DNA of 64,000 bases. Source: Delphinus delphis (lineage: Eukaryota > Chordata > Mammalia > Artiodactyla > Delphinidae). The translations under genes and the position numbers were made by a program. The stretch spans positions 38,482,431 through 38,546,430 of the forward strand of contig NC_082696.1 of NCBI RefSeq assembly GCF_949987515.2, read 5' to 3'. This document shows, piece by piece, positions 33,554 through 45,265 of the stretch; the first letter of the stretch is position 1; every line of letters starts with the position of its first letter. The notes under the pieces were generated by a model. It made no database searches. It worked only from the letters and a program-made list of their open reading frames with translations, and was not told where the DNA came from.

Positions 33554-34104
33554 GAGAACCCATTAAATGCTAGGCTCTCAGCTGGGCCTTGAGAGTACAG
33601 AGGAATGATTTATTCTCCTCTTTTAGGGGACTTGTACTCTCCAAGGGGAGAAAAAAGGTTTACATACAAGGATAGATAACATCATAACACAGAATGTGCT
33701 GAGTATCAACCAAGAGATGGAGATACTCATCTGTGATACTTGAGGGCTGAAATATACGAACCTTGGCCTACACGAAGCAAACCAAACTTCTCACCTCAGT
33801 TAGAAGGGAGCCCTTTCCCATCAGTTAACTGCAATTCAGGAAATGCTAAAAATGAAGTGAAACAGTCACAAAGTATGGTGCATTTGATATGAGAAACACA
33901 ATGTCTTTGGTCCACAGCAACCAAGAAATGCACATCAAGCTTAGTGTGGGCCTCAGGAGTCCAGGAGTCGAGTCTAGGCTGCTTCCCCAGATGGTGTCAT
34001 CTTTCCAGGAATCATGGACAATTTGAGAACAATGCCAGATTTTCAGACATAACTTTGGACTTCTAGCTGTTGAGTATTTGCCAATTGTCTGGTATTGACA
34101 ACAT

Positions 34105-34290
34105 AAAGTAAAGAGCACTGGACTATGAGTCAAAAAGAACACTCCATGACAGGCTTGCAAGGTGATATTGGTTAATTTCTCCGAGTCACAGTTCCTCCCC
34201 TATCTAATGGATATAAACGTTAGCCTGACTGATCCACAGAATTCTAGTGAAGAACAAATGAGATAAAGAACACGGAAACTCTTTGTAACT
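34105..34290 (+). repeat. MIR SINE, sense
   Basis: AAGAGCACTGGACTATGAGT, a TCCGAGTCACAGTTCCTCC block and GTGAAGAACAAATGAGATAA represent the sense MIR order. Confidence 0.78.
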
Positions 34291-34439
34291 ATAAAACCAT
34301 ATGTTTGGTTACCAGCATCACTGCTCATTTCTCTCTAAGTTTTATTTACGCCACCACCTCCTATGTACCCCCCTTAGTCCTAACAAGAACCATCTTCCTA
34401 TTGAAAGACCTCTTGAGTTTTTTAAAAGGGAAACCAGAA

Positions 34440-34640
34440 TTTATTCAATACTACATGAACACTTTTGTATCTATTATCTCAGATAAACCTCCCAATAATC
34501 CTTGTGAGGCAGTGAGAAATAACCCTCACTATATGGATGTGGTAACTGGGGCTCAGAAAGGTTAAGTGACTTATTTTAAGCTGAACAACTGCTAACCTAG
34601 TACACAAGGATGCAAATCCAGTTTCAGTTCACTCTGAAAG
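34440..34640 (-). repeat. MIR SINE, antisense
   Basis: TCCCAATAATCCTTGTGAGG, GGGGCTCAGAAAGGTTAAG and TGCAAATCCAGTTTCAG follow the antisense MIR order. It is separated from the sense MIR at 34105 by about 150 bp. Confidence 0.8.
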
Positions 34641-34760
34641 CAAGATGACATGGATTACCACAAAACTGTCTTTCTAAATCCTGGTGATACATATAGACAG
34701 CCAAACAATAGCTACTTCAGATTCTGCCCTTCATTACTTTTTAAATAGAAAAAAATATAT

Positions 34761-34982
34761 ACAGTTAACCCTTGAATGACACCAGTTTAAACTGCACAAG
34801 CCCACTTATATGTGGATTTTTTTCAGTTAACATGTACTACAGGGCTACACAATCCACAGTTGGTTAAATCTAGAGATGGGGAACTGCAGATATAGAGGTT
34901 GGATTGTAAAGTTATACACAGGTTTTTGGCTGTATGGAAGTCGGTGTCCCAACCTCCATGTTGTCTAAGGGTCAACTGTATA
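34761..34982 (+). repeat. MER2-like Tigger DNA-transposon remnant
   Basis: The element begins CAGTTAACCCTTGAATGACA and ends TTGTCTAAGGGTCAACTG, which are inverted terminal repeats of the MER2/Tigger type. Internal blocks are AACTGCACAAGCCCACTTA, TATGTGGATTTTTTTCAG, and GGTTGGATTGTAAAGTTATA. Flanking TA dinucleotides agree with pogo-type TA target duplication. Confidence 0.85.
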
Positions 34983-36009
34983 TATATGTGTGTGTGAAAA
35001 AGAAAGAGATTCCCTGTCTTTTCAGAGGTATTCCTCTCTGGCTTGAATGTTTGGTTATCTGTGAGCCCCTCGCACTACTCCCCATGACACACAAATTTCA
35101 ATTAGAGATCGCTTCTCTATAGCTCGTGAGGAGTACTTGACACCAGTTTGGAAACAGACCCCATTTGCAGGCCCCCATTCTGTCCCCAGCCAATTAACAT
35201 CACATCAAAAGCCATGGCCATGATGAAGTGTTTATTTCTGTGAAGGATCTTCCTGTGTAATTGCAAAGAAGGTAACTATGCTAAGCTTGGAGAAGCTCCA
35301 CGAATACCCTGATTATTACTGTCCTGACAGTCCAAAATCGTAAAACTGAAGATAACAATAGATATAAGAATATTAAGATACACTCTTTAAAATACTTGAA
35401 TGCTATATATTTTATGTTTAGCAAAATGGGATTTGTCAAAGGAGTACTGAGTTAGAATTTGCATATTGACAGAAAACTTCCAAAAGGTGGCCTGTCGAGT
35501 GGGCCATCAACATGGAAGAAGACATTCTGGGCTCCAATTTTTTTATTTGCTATTGGCTCCTATCTTGAAAGTTTTTGCTTTTGCCTTTATACTATTATTT
35601 CTGGCATAGGCTTTCTAAATGAGTCCTTTTTTGTCGATTGGTGTTAGAAAACAAGACCATCACAAGCCAAAAAGTTTGTCAACATTGTACACATTAATTA
35701 CCATTTTAAAATCAAAACAAAACTGGATATGCAGGGAGGTCAAGCAACATGTTACTTTACTCCAGAGCTTTCCTTGGTCCTTTTCCAAACTCGTATTAGG
35801 CACCATCTTCCTTTCAGAGCCTGTCACTGATGCTGAGTGACCAGGATGTCAGGCTCCACCACAAGATGGATAGTTTGCCCAGCCCAGACCCACAGGGCTG
35901 TTGGGACAGGGAGCTTTCTGATCTTCCCGACAGAATGTGCCGGTGACTTAGAGACACTGGGAAGAGAGTCTGAATGCATAGGGTGATTCTTAACTGGGCT
36001 CTTTTAATC

Positions 36010-36400
36010 CCCTGGTAAGAAAGTTTATTGAAGCACTAGAAATAACCTGGAAGTCCATCAGGAAAGGAATGATTGAATAAACCATATATATTATATTACG
36101 GAATTTTATATGGCTCTTAAAAAGAATGTGTTAGATCCAGTCAGATCTACTTACTGAGATATGTTCTTGACACACTGTGAAATAAAGCAAGTTTAAAAAG
36201 AAATATTTACAGCATGAGGGGAAAGGAGAAAAAGTAATGAATGTAATGTAATCTCAACTTTGCAAAAAGAATAAAAATTCTAGTTTGGAATTTAAGAGAG
36301 AACAAGGAGAATACTAATCACTGTTGGTATCTCCTTACATATTTTAACTTGTAATAATGTGTTAAAATAATATATAAAGGACTTGAAACACATTCACCTG
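36010..36400 (+). repeat. ancient L1 3'-end fragment
   Basis: AGAAATAACCTGGAAGTCCA, TCTTAAAAAGAATGTGTTAG and AGTGAAATAAAGCAAG-like blocks are typical of the 3' region of old L1M-class elements. Ends are approximate. Confidence 0.55.
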
Positions 36401-36555
36401 GCAAAATTATGAAAAACACCGAACGTCTCTAAAGTAACATTTTGATAATTTTACCCAAAATAGTATATCTTCAAGTGAAAGTCTCTCACTACCCCAACTA
36501 GCCATCCTACTTGTCTATTGTTATTATCCTATGCAACACTGATTGCGTATGCAGT

Positions 36556-36614
36556 AAATATATATACACACATATTATATATATATACACACACATATAC
36601 ATACATACATATAA
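36556..36614 (+). repeat. TA/CA/CATA simple repeat
   Basis: Alternating TATATACACACATAT, TATATATATACACACACATA and CATACATACATATA sequence. Confidence 0.88.
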
Positions 36615-36819
36615 AGTAGAGAGAATTGCTCTCTTCAATGCTTTGTGACATTTAAAAAAATATATAACCCATAGAAAGATGAGGAAACACTACGAAGAGA
36701 AACAAAAGAGAGATTAACTTCCATGTTCTTTCAATTTTCTGGGCTTAAAGCTAATTGTGTCTGTTTGCTAACCAAGGTAGCTGACTCACTAGCAACTCTT
36801 CCTCTTTTTCGTCTACAGA

Positions 36820-36934
36820 ATTAGCAGTGGAATTTGTATGAGTTCTGCTTTGTCAACTGTGGCTGCTTACAGGAGCTGAAACCATTTGGACATTGGGAGA
36901 TTTCAAAGAAGTCCTTGCATGGCCCATAGCAAGG
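36820..36934 (+). other. exon-like segment on plus strand (splice signals only)
   Basis: A good acceptor (CTCTTTTTCGTCTACAG) precedes 36820, and a consensus donor (CATAGCAAG then GTAATG) follows 36934. The 115-bp segment between has no full-length open frame in phase with an obvious partner, so if transcribed it would more likely be a non-coding exon antisense to PKIB. Splice-signal matching alone has a high false-positive rate. Confidence 0.2.
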
Positions 36935-37949
36935 TAATGTGATTTACAAATGCCTGGGACACACTTTCTTCTCTACCGAAAATACACAATTTTCAGGATG
37001 CCTTAACAAAATACCATTACACAGCCACATATACACACATGCCAGGATCTTTGCAGTCTCCAACATATGAAAATGCAACACCAGCATAGCTGAAGAAGAC
37101 AAAGACATTCAAGCTAAATGGAGCACTGCAGGAATATATTTATATATAAAGAAAGCACTAGTCAGCTTCCCGTGGGCTAAACATTTCCTGCTAGGAGTAT
37201 GTTAGTATGTTATAAGCATAATTATAAACAAATAGACATTTTTGCAACCTCTTTCCCTTTCAACTGACACAGTCCATCTTCTTAGCTCATACTCATTCTT
37301 TTCTCCAAGTTCATTATTGAAGCCCAGCCCACAAAGAGGCGGATACCTTTTTTTCTAATCTCTGCATCCACATCAGTCACGTCATCCACCTCAGTGAAAC
37401 CACTACTCATTCTGCATGTAGGACTTGGAATAAACTCTTTACCCTCTAAATCAGTTCTCTGAAGTTATGAGTCAGGCTATCTGAGAAAACACTTAAAGTA
37501 AACAAACAAAGGAAGAACATGTATTTTGGAAAGTCAGTGCTTTTCTGGCCCAAAGACAGAAAGAGAGGGAGGGAGACACACACCGGTCTCAGCTGATAAC
37601 CAAATATATCATCTGTCTCTCCCCAGCTTTCAAAATCTTAATACCTTATGCTAGATTTCTCTGGTTTGATTTTCTGTTTCGGAATATGCAAACCTCTTCC
37701 AAACAAGGCAAAAGAACGATAACAGTTGCTTTTTAATGTGGATCAACGAACACAGATAATTATTTATTCATCCAGTCAACATTTATCAAGCTCCTACTAA
37801 ATTATTACGTGCCAGGCCCTGTGCTAGGCTCACAAGCTACAGAAAGGAACCCATAGTCTGGTGAAATCAAACACATTCTGGTCTTTTCAGTTACCTTTCT
37901 TGATCTTAAATCTTATTCTTTGGAAATAAAGTAAAAGTATCCACCTCTA

Positions 37950-38152
37950 CAGGCTTCCCTGGTGGTGCAGTGGTGGAGAGTCTGCCTGCCGATGCAGGGG
38001 ACGCGGGTTCGTGCCCTGGTCCGGGAAGATCCCACATGCCGCGGAGCGGCTGGGCCCGTGAACCATGGCCGCTGAGCCTGCACGTCCGGAGCCTGTGCTC
38101 CGCAACGGGAGAGGCCACAACAGTGAGAGGCCTGCGTGCTGCAAAAAAAAAA
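37950..38152 (+). mobile_element. CHR-2-type SINE, plus
   Basis: Copy with a short A tail and a perfect 17-bp target-site duplication AAAAGTATCCACCTCTA at 37933-37949 and 38153-38169. Antisense to PKIB, in presumed 5' intron territory. Confidence 0.95.
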
Positions 38153-38910
38153 AAAAGTATCCACCTCTAAAATGTGAATCCTTTAATGTAGCTCCTATTC
38201 AACTCAGTATCAAGACAATTTTAGGCTAAACAGAGCTTACATGGAATGTATACATGTATAAAAATTGTTTTTTTTAACTTAGAGACCTTTCCCTTTTTAA
38301 AAATTCCTCCAAGTTTCTGTGCCTCAAGTACAAGCCAAAGGGAATCCTAACTTTTGCCTGTTGACACACGTTTTTTTTTCCGTGCTTAGGTTCTTGCTTG
38401 CTAGTATTACAGATTCTTCCAACACATATTGATATGTACGTGGAAGCTATTTTTATCACAGAGAATTTTTGACAGCTTAAACCTATAAAATTCAAAATGC
38501 AAAGTCAAACTCGTTTTCCCATAATCTTCCAAGTAAAGCAGTAAACAAATGTGAGTACCTTTCCCGCACAATGACACTTGCTATACTAAGACAGGGCCAC
38601 TTAGAATAATAATATACGCTGATGTGGCTACAGATGAAAAAGATCAACTGCAGCAAACCATGCAACCCCCTTGAGCGTGGGAGTCACTGTCACTATGAGA
38701 TTTGCCACAATCAGTAAGGACTCCCCCGCCCCACCTGAAGACCTGGGATGGTGGCATGGCAGGCAGCTCCTCCACAGGCACAGAGGAGGACTGGTTAACT
38801 CCACAGGAGAGAAGGGGGCCAGACTTCATGGGAAAACAGCCTCTGAGTAGGGTCCCAGAGAATGAGCAAGCAAGTGCCAGTGAGAGGCTGCTCTCAGGCC
38901 ATCCACTTCT

Positions 38911-39116
38911 TTTTTTTTTTTTTTGCGGTACGCGGGCCTCTCACTGCTGTGGCCTCACCCCTTGCAGAGCACAGGCTCTGGACGCTCAGGCTCAGCTGCC
39001 ATGGCTCACGGGCCCAGCCGCTCCACGGCATGTGGGATCTTCCCGGGCCGGGGCACGAACCCGTGTTCCCCGCACTGGCAGGCGGACTCTCAACCACTGC
39101 GCCACCAGGGAAGCCC
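38911..39116 (-). mobile_element. CHR-2-type SINE, minus
   Basis: Reversed copy (T tail, GCGGTACGCGGGCCTCTCAC ... CCACCAGGGAAGCC) with a perfect 15-bp target-site duplication GGCCATCCACTTCTT at 38896-38910 and 39117-39131. The 202-codon plus-strand ORF crossing this element (38702-39310) is produced by the SINE and is not a gene. Confidence 0.96.
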
Positions 39117-39854
39117 GGCCATCCACTTCTTATCTTGGCCCTTTCCAACCACTCTTGGGACACAAAGTGTTCCTATATTTCAAAAGGGGCACAAAGACTC
39201 TCCAAGCTCACAGAAGCCCAAGTTTTGCACTGGTGAGAAAATCATACAATTTTGAAGTTCATGTGATCTGTTTGCACCCTTCCTGTCTCACCATGAACAC
39301 AGGACCCTGAGAAGTTGGTTCCCCTTTTAATGAGATAGTGGTTTTTAAATGTCAAGTGACTGTTGATGACATCAGTAGGAAGGGGAGAAGGGGAAGTTAA
39401 CTCTGACCGATGTGGTCACAGTAGAGATGGCTTTGTATCCCTCTGCCTGGTACATGGACTGGGACATAGTTGTCTAATAAATTCAATTAAAGTTTAATTA
39501 ATATCTGATACCTATAAATTATGAGCAGGCAAACAGAGCCTATGAAGGTGCTTTTAATTATTAATATTCTTAATAAAAGCTGAAAGTTCAATTATTAAAT
39601 ATTAAAATGAAATTGGTTACATTAACATTAAAATAGCTTTGGAGGCAGGCTGTGGACTTTGGCAAATACAATGCCTTGCAGGTGTAAGTAACACTGACAG
39701 TCATATGCAGAACAGTAGTTAAAGCACAAACTCTTATAGAACCACCCTCATCCAGAGCATCTGGATAGTTATACTCTCCAGACACCAGTCCTCTCTGGAA
39801 GAGATCCATATACGTTAAACTGTCAACAGCCTTGCATGCAGGACCACTCAATCC

Positions 39855-40100
39855 TGTCTGAAACATCCACAAGACATTTGTTCTACACCAAAAGGTCCTT
39901 GATATTTGTTCATATTTGGTCCTTTCCAAAACATCCATGGAGACATTTATTTGGTCTTGATATTTGGTCATGTCCAAAACCATTTGGCATGGACCAAATA
40001 CGCTCATAGATGATTTGTACAGGACTAAATTTCAAGGATATTTAGACATGGACCAAATGTCTCGTGGAGCTTTGGAAAGGACCAAATGTCTGCTGTGAAT
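39855..40100. repeat. imperfect palindrome with tandem half-copies
   Basis: ATTTGGTCCTTTCCAAA at 39914-39930 is an exact 17-bp inverted match to TTTGGAAAGGACCAAAT at 40071-40087. The pairing continues inward with gaps (GGAGACATTT with the complement near 40056-40066, and a 22-nt block at 39958-39979 against about 40013-40034 with four mismatches). The left arm also contains two direct copies of an AAACATCCA-N-AGACATTT ... TTGATATTTG unit (39861-39912 and 39929-39971). The motif TTTGGTC/GACCAAA recurs at least five times. No transposon family was recognised. The 139-codon minus ORF (39588-40007) crosses it. Confidence 0.8.
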
Positions 40101-41685
40101 AGACTTGCCAACCTGAAGTCAGTTACATATAATTCATCAGGCTTCCCTTGTACAAATATGCAATCCTCTAATACTTTAAAAGACCAGATCCTATCGTCTT
40201 AATTCTCCTTTACCATTTTCATGCTCAACAAGCGGAAAAATAAAGTCCTTTTATCCTCTGGGCTTATTTTCTTTGCCTACGATTACTGTCGAGAGTGACC
40301 CACTGATGACAAAAAATAGTCCCATAATTACTCTTCCAATTTAAAGGTAATTTAAAGCAATATCTTAAGCATGGACACTTTCAATTACATGCTTTTATTT
40401 CAGAAAACTTCATAGCATATATGCTTATCTGTCTTCAAAAGGAAAAATGCAGTGTGATACAAAACAACAGAACTCTTTTTATTAACATACAAAAATGTAT
40501 ACATGTGAATGTGCACCACATCCTTCAAAGGAACTTTAGGAAGCTACATATTTATTCCACCTCTCAGAATATTTTTGTGACTTCGTAAGTGCAGCTCATT
40601 TTATATTCATATATACTATAATGATAAAGTATTATTTTTAAAAGGCAGCATTATATTCTACAGTTTTTAACTATAGTTCTTAATTACCAACTGTGTGTCC
40701 CATTTGTTCGCCCATCTCTTTCATTGCACTTCAGTTTCTTTTCAAAGCCTCCTTAAGTAATTTATATTTGCATAGATTCAGAAGAAAACTGAATTTTCAG
40801 TTTTCTGAAGATTTCAAAGCAGTTTTGAGCAGTGACAGCATTACTGAACTACATTAGTACACCCTTGGGATGAGCGTCTTTAAATTAGTCCTTATGTTTG
40901 TTAAGCAGTCCATATGGAGCAATGAAAAGTTTGTCCACCTAAAAGTGTACATCGCTGATGTTGAATCCTGCATTGCCTTCTAATAGACTTTCGACTTCCA
41001 GAAAGGCTTCTCAGTTAATTGTTTCCACATTTATCAGAAGTAGGATTAATATTACCTATTCTACTACCTTAGAACCGAACTAATGAATATAAATGTGCTT
41101 GGTTAACAACTACACAAATGAAATTTGTTTAGAAATCAGTCATATTAATTTATAGGCACTATAATAGATTATCATTATGAACATCAATTACCCTGTTAAA
41201 CTATGGTGTTGATGTGGCTCTGGAGACAGCCTCTGATGATGTGAGTTACAAAGACAAAAAAAGATTAACACTGAGACCTTGCCAGAAACTTGGTGTTTAA
41301 AAACAGAAAGAACATTAAAAAAAAAATTATTTACAACCTCCCTTCCACCTCCCCATTGACCAACCCAGCCCCACAGACACACACACACCCCTCAGAGTTG
41401 GCTACTTTTCTGCAACAGCTGTACCAGATAAGCCACCTGTCACGGAAAGCCACATCTCCCTTACACTGTTCATTAGAGAGTTTCTCCCAGAAGGTGAACT
41501 CCCCATATACTTTCAGCACAAACCCTGTTTAAGTGTTTCCTTAATAGGTAATATGGGATTGAAATTCTCAATTTCTTCGTGATGCCTGAAAAAAAATTCT
41601 TCAACTGCGTAACAACATAATGACATAACATGGTGAGGAAAGAAGGGTCGCAAAAGATCATGTGAGAGAGCTCTGCTTTCTCAGT
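40101..41685. other. unique AT-rich sequence
   Basis: No gene or named repeat was recognised. A CA-rich block lies at about 41375-41390 in a C-rich stretch. Short ORFs at 41188-41388 and 41290-41532 overlap on opposite strands and are unsupported. Confidence 0.4.
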
Positions 41686-41687
41686 GA

Positions 41688-41945
41688 GGCTTGTCCTGAC
41701 CACCCCATTAAATGGTGTTCCTACCCATAGCTCCTGAGAGTCCTTGCCTCTCTCTCCTTTCCCTGAGCTCTTAGTAGCTTCCAACACATATTATAATTAT
41801 AACTTACTAGGATTGTACTTGCTGTTTACTGTCTCCCTCTACTGGGATGTAAGCTCTACAAAGGCTTTCTGTGGATTTTTCATTGATCTATGCACTAAAG
41901 TTATGCCTGGCACTTAGTAGGTACGCTATAAAGTTTGTTTATTGA
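41688..41945 (+). repeat. L2 LINE 3' end
   Basis: GGCTTGTCCTGACCACCCC, CTGGGATGTAAGCTCTACA, GCCTGGCACTTAGTAGGTA and TTTGTTTATTGAATGGA are diagnostic L2 3'-end blocks in sense orientation. Confidence 0.87.
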
Positions 41946-41999
41946 ATGGAACAATTATCTTTTCATTTTTCTTTTTCAAAATGAATTCTTTTCTTTTTG

Positions 42000-42250
42000 C
42001 ATAAGAAAATAATACATGTTCATTATTGGGGTAAAATGACGATTCTGAAAAGCATAAAAGAGAGAAAACAAATTGCCTTATATTCCATTATCCAGTGACA
42101 GCACTGTTATAATTCTGGTGCATATCCTTCCAGAAGGTTTTCAGTGTTCACATACACAAGCATATCACATACATATCTTATAAGTATGTATTTTGAAGTC
42201 AGATTATTTTTATTTTATATCATGTTGCCTTTATATCTTAAAACTACAAT
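42000..42250. repeat. ancient L1 3'-UTR fragment
   Basis: AAAATAATACATGTTCATTA, TTCCATTATCCAGTGACAG, and GTGCATATCCTTCCAGAAGG are typical of old L1M-class 3' UTR sequence. Orientation was not determined. Confidence 0.6.
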
Positions 42251-42259
42251 CTTTTCCAG

Positions 42260-43105
42260 GCCAAGATAATTCTCAATTTTTAGTAAAAGTTTTGAAAAAA
42301 GAAAAATTTCTAGAAAGCTAAAATTTCAGGATATATACCGCCTATAAAATATGCATAGCCAAAAGCCAAATGCAATAGCAAAAGTAAGGGACATGGCTAA
42401 GGACTGAAATCATTCACAAACCTTTCCTTAATTAAACTGAATAAAGTTAATATATAGGTAAGAGGCTTTTGTAAGTGTACACAACTTTAAAAGTTCCAGT
42501 AGTGTCTTTTTCTTCTATTTCCTCAATTTAAAGAAAAATTCTTTGGGATGTCTCTTAGCGTCTTTTTGAACGAATTTAATTTTCATCTTTTTTTTTTCTT
42601 CCAACTGAGAAAAGGGGGAAAATAATTGAGCCTTTTCAAGCCCTGATTTGTTCTCTAAGTTCTCTTCAGTATTTTATTTTTCTTCGCAGGAGAAGAAATC
42701 ACTGTAGAGTTTTATTAAGCCCAATATTCAATCAAAATCACAGTGGCAAAAATTTTAAAGTTGTTTTGAGGATTTTCTGGGTCATATGGGCAAAACAAAT
42801 TCCCAAATAGCAAATACTTCAGAAAGAAAAATCATACCACTGAAATATTTTTGTTCATCAAATTATGTATATTGGTATTAACCTACAATTAAGTTAATAG
42901 AAGTAAAATTATTTATATGGATGCATTTAACTTTTACAGAAAACTTTTTAAAAATAAAAAGATTCTGTTATTATATTTATTTATTATATAAGCTCAAAAG
43001 AAAAAAGTTCTCATGAAAAATTGTGTCTAAAATATATTCAACTGACATAACAAATAAAAAAGTTAAAAAACCTATACATAAATGTATATATATACACATA
43101 ATATT
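42260..43105. other. AT-rich, no recognised gene
   Basis: Nothing nameable was seen; the only structure is scattered short A and T runs. Confidence 0.4.
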
Positions 43106-43109
43106 AATT

Positions 43110-43275
43110 TAAAAAATATATGCGCAGAAAAACATGGCAAGGGAAATACACCAAAATTTTAGCAGTAGTCCTTTCTTGGTAGTATTACTATAAATGTTTT
43201 CTATCTTTTTCTTTGAACTTGATTGTGTTTTCCAAATTTTCTATAATGAAGATTTTTATAATACTAAAAATGGCA
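43110..43275 (+). repeat. ancient L1 3' end
   Basis: GGAAATACACCAAAATTTTA, TTTCTTTGAACTTGATTGTG, TTTTCCAAATTTTCTATAAT and GAAGATTTTTATAATAC match the 3' terminus of old L1M elements. Confidence 0.65.
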
Positions 43276-43279
43276 CAAA

Positions 43280-43450
43280 CATGTGTTGGATACTGTTTTA
43301 AAGCCTTTTAATGAGAATAAGCTTATGAGATTCTGTGCTGTAGGGAAGTCATTATTGTCTTTATCTTAAAGGTGAGGAAATTGAGGATCATAGAAGTAAA
43401 ATGATTTGGCTACAAGCAATCCAGGTAGCAAGTGACAGAGCACAACCAGA
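43280..43450 (-). repeat. MIR SINE, antisense
   Basis: GTCATTATTGTCTTTATCTT, AAGGTGAGGAAATTGAGGAT and GTAGCAAGTGACAGAGC give an antisense MIR core. It abuts the mariner fragment. Confidence 0.75.
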
Positions 43451-43458
43451 ACCCATTT

Positions 43459-43525
43459 TATTGGGTTAGCCAAAAAGTTCATTTGGGTTTTTTCCGTAAC
43501 AGAACTTACGGTCAATCCAATATCT
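43459..43525 (+). mobile_element. mariner MITE fragment
   Basis: Begins TATTGGGTTAGCCAAAAAGT, continuing TCATTTGGGTTTTTTCCGTA and ACAGAACTTACGG. This is the terminal part of the mariner-derived palindromic MITE that occurs complete at 52086-52171. The second arm is degraded to GTCAATCCAATA. Confidence 0.85.
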
Positions 43526-44785
43526 GACACCTCATTCCTTGCTCCTTCTATTACACCTCACCAAATATTTGTTGAAGAAAGACTCAGTCTTCATTCAACC
43601 AATTGTTACTAAGCATCTAATATATCCTTAACTCAGTGCAGAATTCTGGGTAAGTAGTGCCAAATAAGACTAAAGACCGTGATAGACACAGTGGGGATAC
43701 ACAAAAGAAGCATAATACAAGGTCCTCACTCTGGAAAAGTCTGTGACCTAATATACAAATAAAATACACACCATTAAAAGAAATGTAAAAATAGAAGTCA
43801 ATATATGATATATTTAAATAAGTGGTATAAATGAAAATACTATAAAATGTAGAAATGTTATTGAATTGGGGGGCTATTAAGAGAGACTTCACAGAAGCTG
43901 TGGAACACATATTGGGCCTTAATATTTGACAGGGTAGAAAGAAAATAAAAAGGCTTTACCAAGCCAAAGAAATCTTTAGCTAAATCATGAAGATGGGAGT
44001 GTAGAAGGCAAATTACAAATAAAGGAAAAGGAAACATGGGGCTATAATAGAGTATTATGACATATAGAGCTGGAAAAATAAGTTGGACCATGGTCATAAC
44101 TAGAACCCAAGTTGCAATGAAATGAATTTTATTATAAAGGATACTGTATTTATTCCTGTGAGCCCTGGGGAACCATGAAACTTTCTAAGTCACATAATAA
44201 GGATGTGTACTAGATGCATTGTTTGAAAACTGAAGTGAAGGAGATTAGAAGGCTATTAAAAAGGGCCATTTGTAAGCAAACCCACCATAATAGGAGGGAT
44301 AAGCGCTTTACAAAAAGTATCTGTAAATGCACAGACCAAGAATAGCTTCTTTTTTAAAAAAGAAGAGAAAAGATAGGGCACCATCAGTTCTGAAGATTCA
44401 TTACAAAGTTTCAGAATTTATACTTTCAGACATGAAAATTCATTACAGTATATGAGTTACTAAGATAGTGTGGTATTCTTCAGGGATAGACAAATAGAAA
44501 AATAGAATAAAATAGACATTCCAGAAATAGACACATATGGTTCCTTGATTTGTGACAAAGGGAGTAACTACTAATGTGGTCTCTTGTAACTATGGTAAGG
44601 GTTTAACTATTGCTGGTGGACTTCGAAGATTCACCGACAGGAAACTAGATATTGATGGGAAGGTTGTCAATCATGGAAAAAATGGTGCTTAATATATGAC
44701 TACATATGAATACAATAAAATTCTAGGATTAGTAAATAAATGGCTTCAAGTTATAGTGTATTCCTGTGAATCTTGTATTTAAATA
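43526..44785. other. no recognised gene
   Basis: An old-repeat-like stretch at about 43580-44300 may be another copy of the ancient repeat family (for example CACAGTGGGGATACACAAAA), but it is too diverged to define. Minus ORFs at 43617-43910 and 43858-44097 are unsupported. Confidence 0.35.
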
Positions 44786-44873
44786 TTTTCATACAAGTTG
44801 AAAGAACAAGGTATAACCTCCACTTGATTTCAACAATTGTTAACAATTTGCTATATTTAATCTCTCTCTCTAA

Positions 44874-44874
<1 letters not shown>

Positions 44875-44917
<43 letters not shown>
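44875..44917 (+). repeat. (CA)n microsatellite
   Basis: About 20 uninterrupted CA units (44881-44917), preceded by ATA. It is the longest pure dinucleotide repeat in the window and so a probable polymorphic marker. Confidence 0.97.
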
Positions 44918-44919
<2 letters not shown>

Positions 44920-45265
44920 CTCGTTCAACCAACTGAAAGCAAGCTGCTAACACGACACTTTCACATCTAATATTTTAGCACATCTTAAGAATTACATTCT
45001 TCTATATATCCATAATAACACAGTTCCACAATGTTCTTTTTTGCACGTTGCAATTGTGACATAATTCCGCCTTTTTCCTGGATATAATCCGGCCTTTAGG
45101 AATTTTTGCAGGGGGTGATCATTGGTTTTTGCATGTCTGAAAAAAACTATTTTATCTTCATTCTTGCAAGGTATACCACTCTACGTTGAAGTTACATTCT
45201 ACAAGCACTTCATGATACTATCCTCCTTTATCTCTTTTTTGTTGTCAGGACGTTTGCTGATTGTG

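Noticed and set aside
6032..39116. tRNA-Glu genes (A and B box motifs)
   Set aside because: These boxes are in the heads of CHR SINEs. The cloverleaf is not intact and each is followed by SINE body and A tail with TSDs.
38702..39310. 202-codon plus-strand ORF, the second longest in the window
   Set aside because: It runs through a reversed CHR-2 SINE (38911-39116). The open frame comes from the SINE sequence and shows the same residues as other SINE-derived ORFs here.
39588..40007. 139-codon minus-strand ORF
   Set aside because: Part of it is generated by the tandem/palindromic TTTGGTC repeats at 39855-40100, and no domain or splice context is seen. The palindrome is reported as such.
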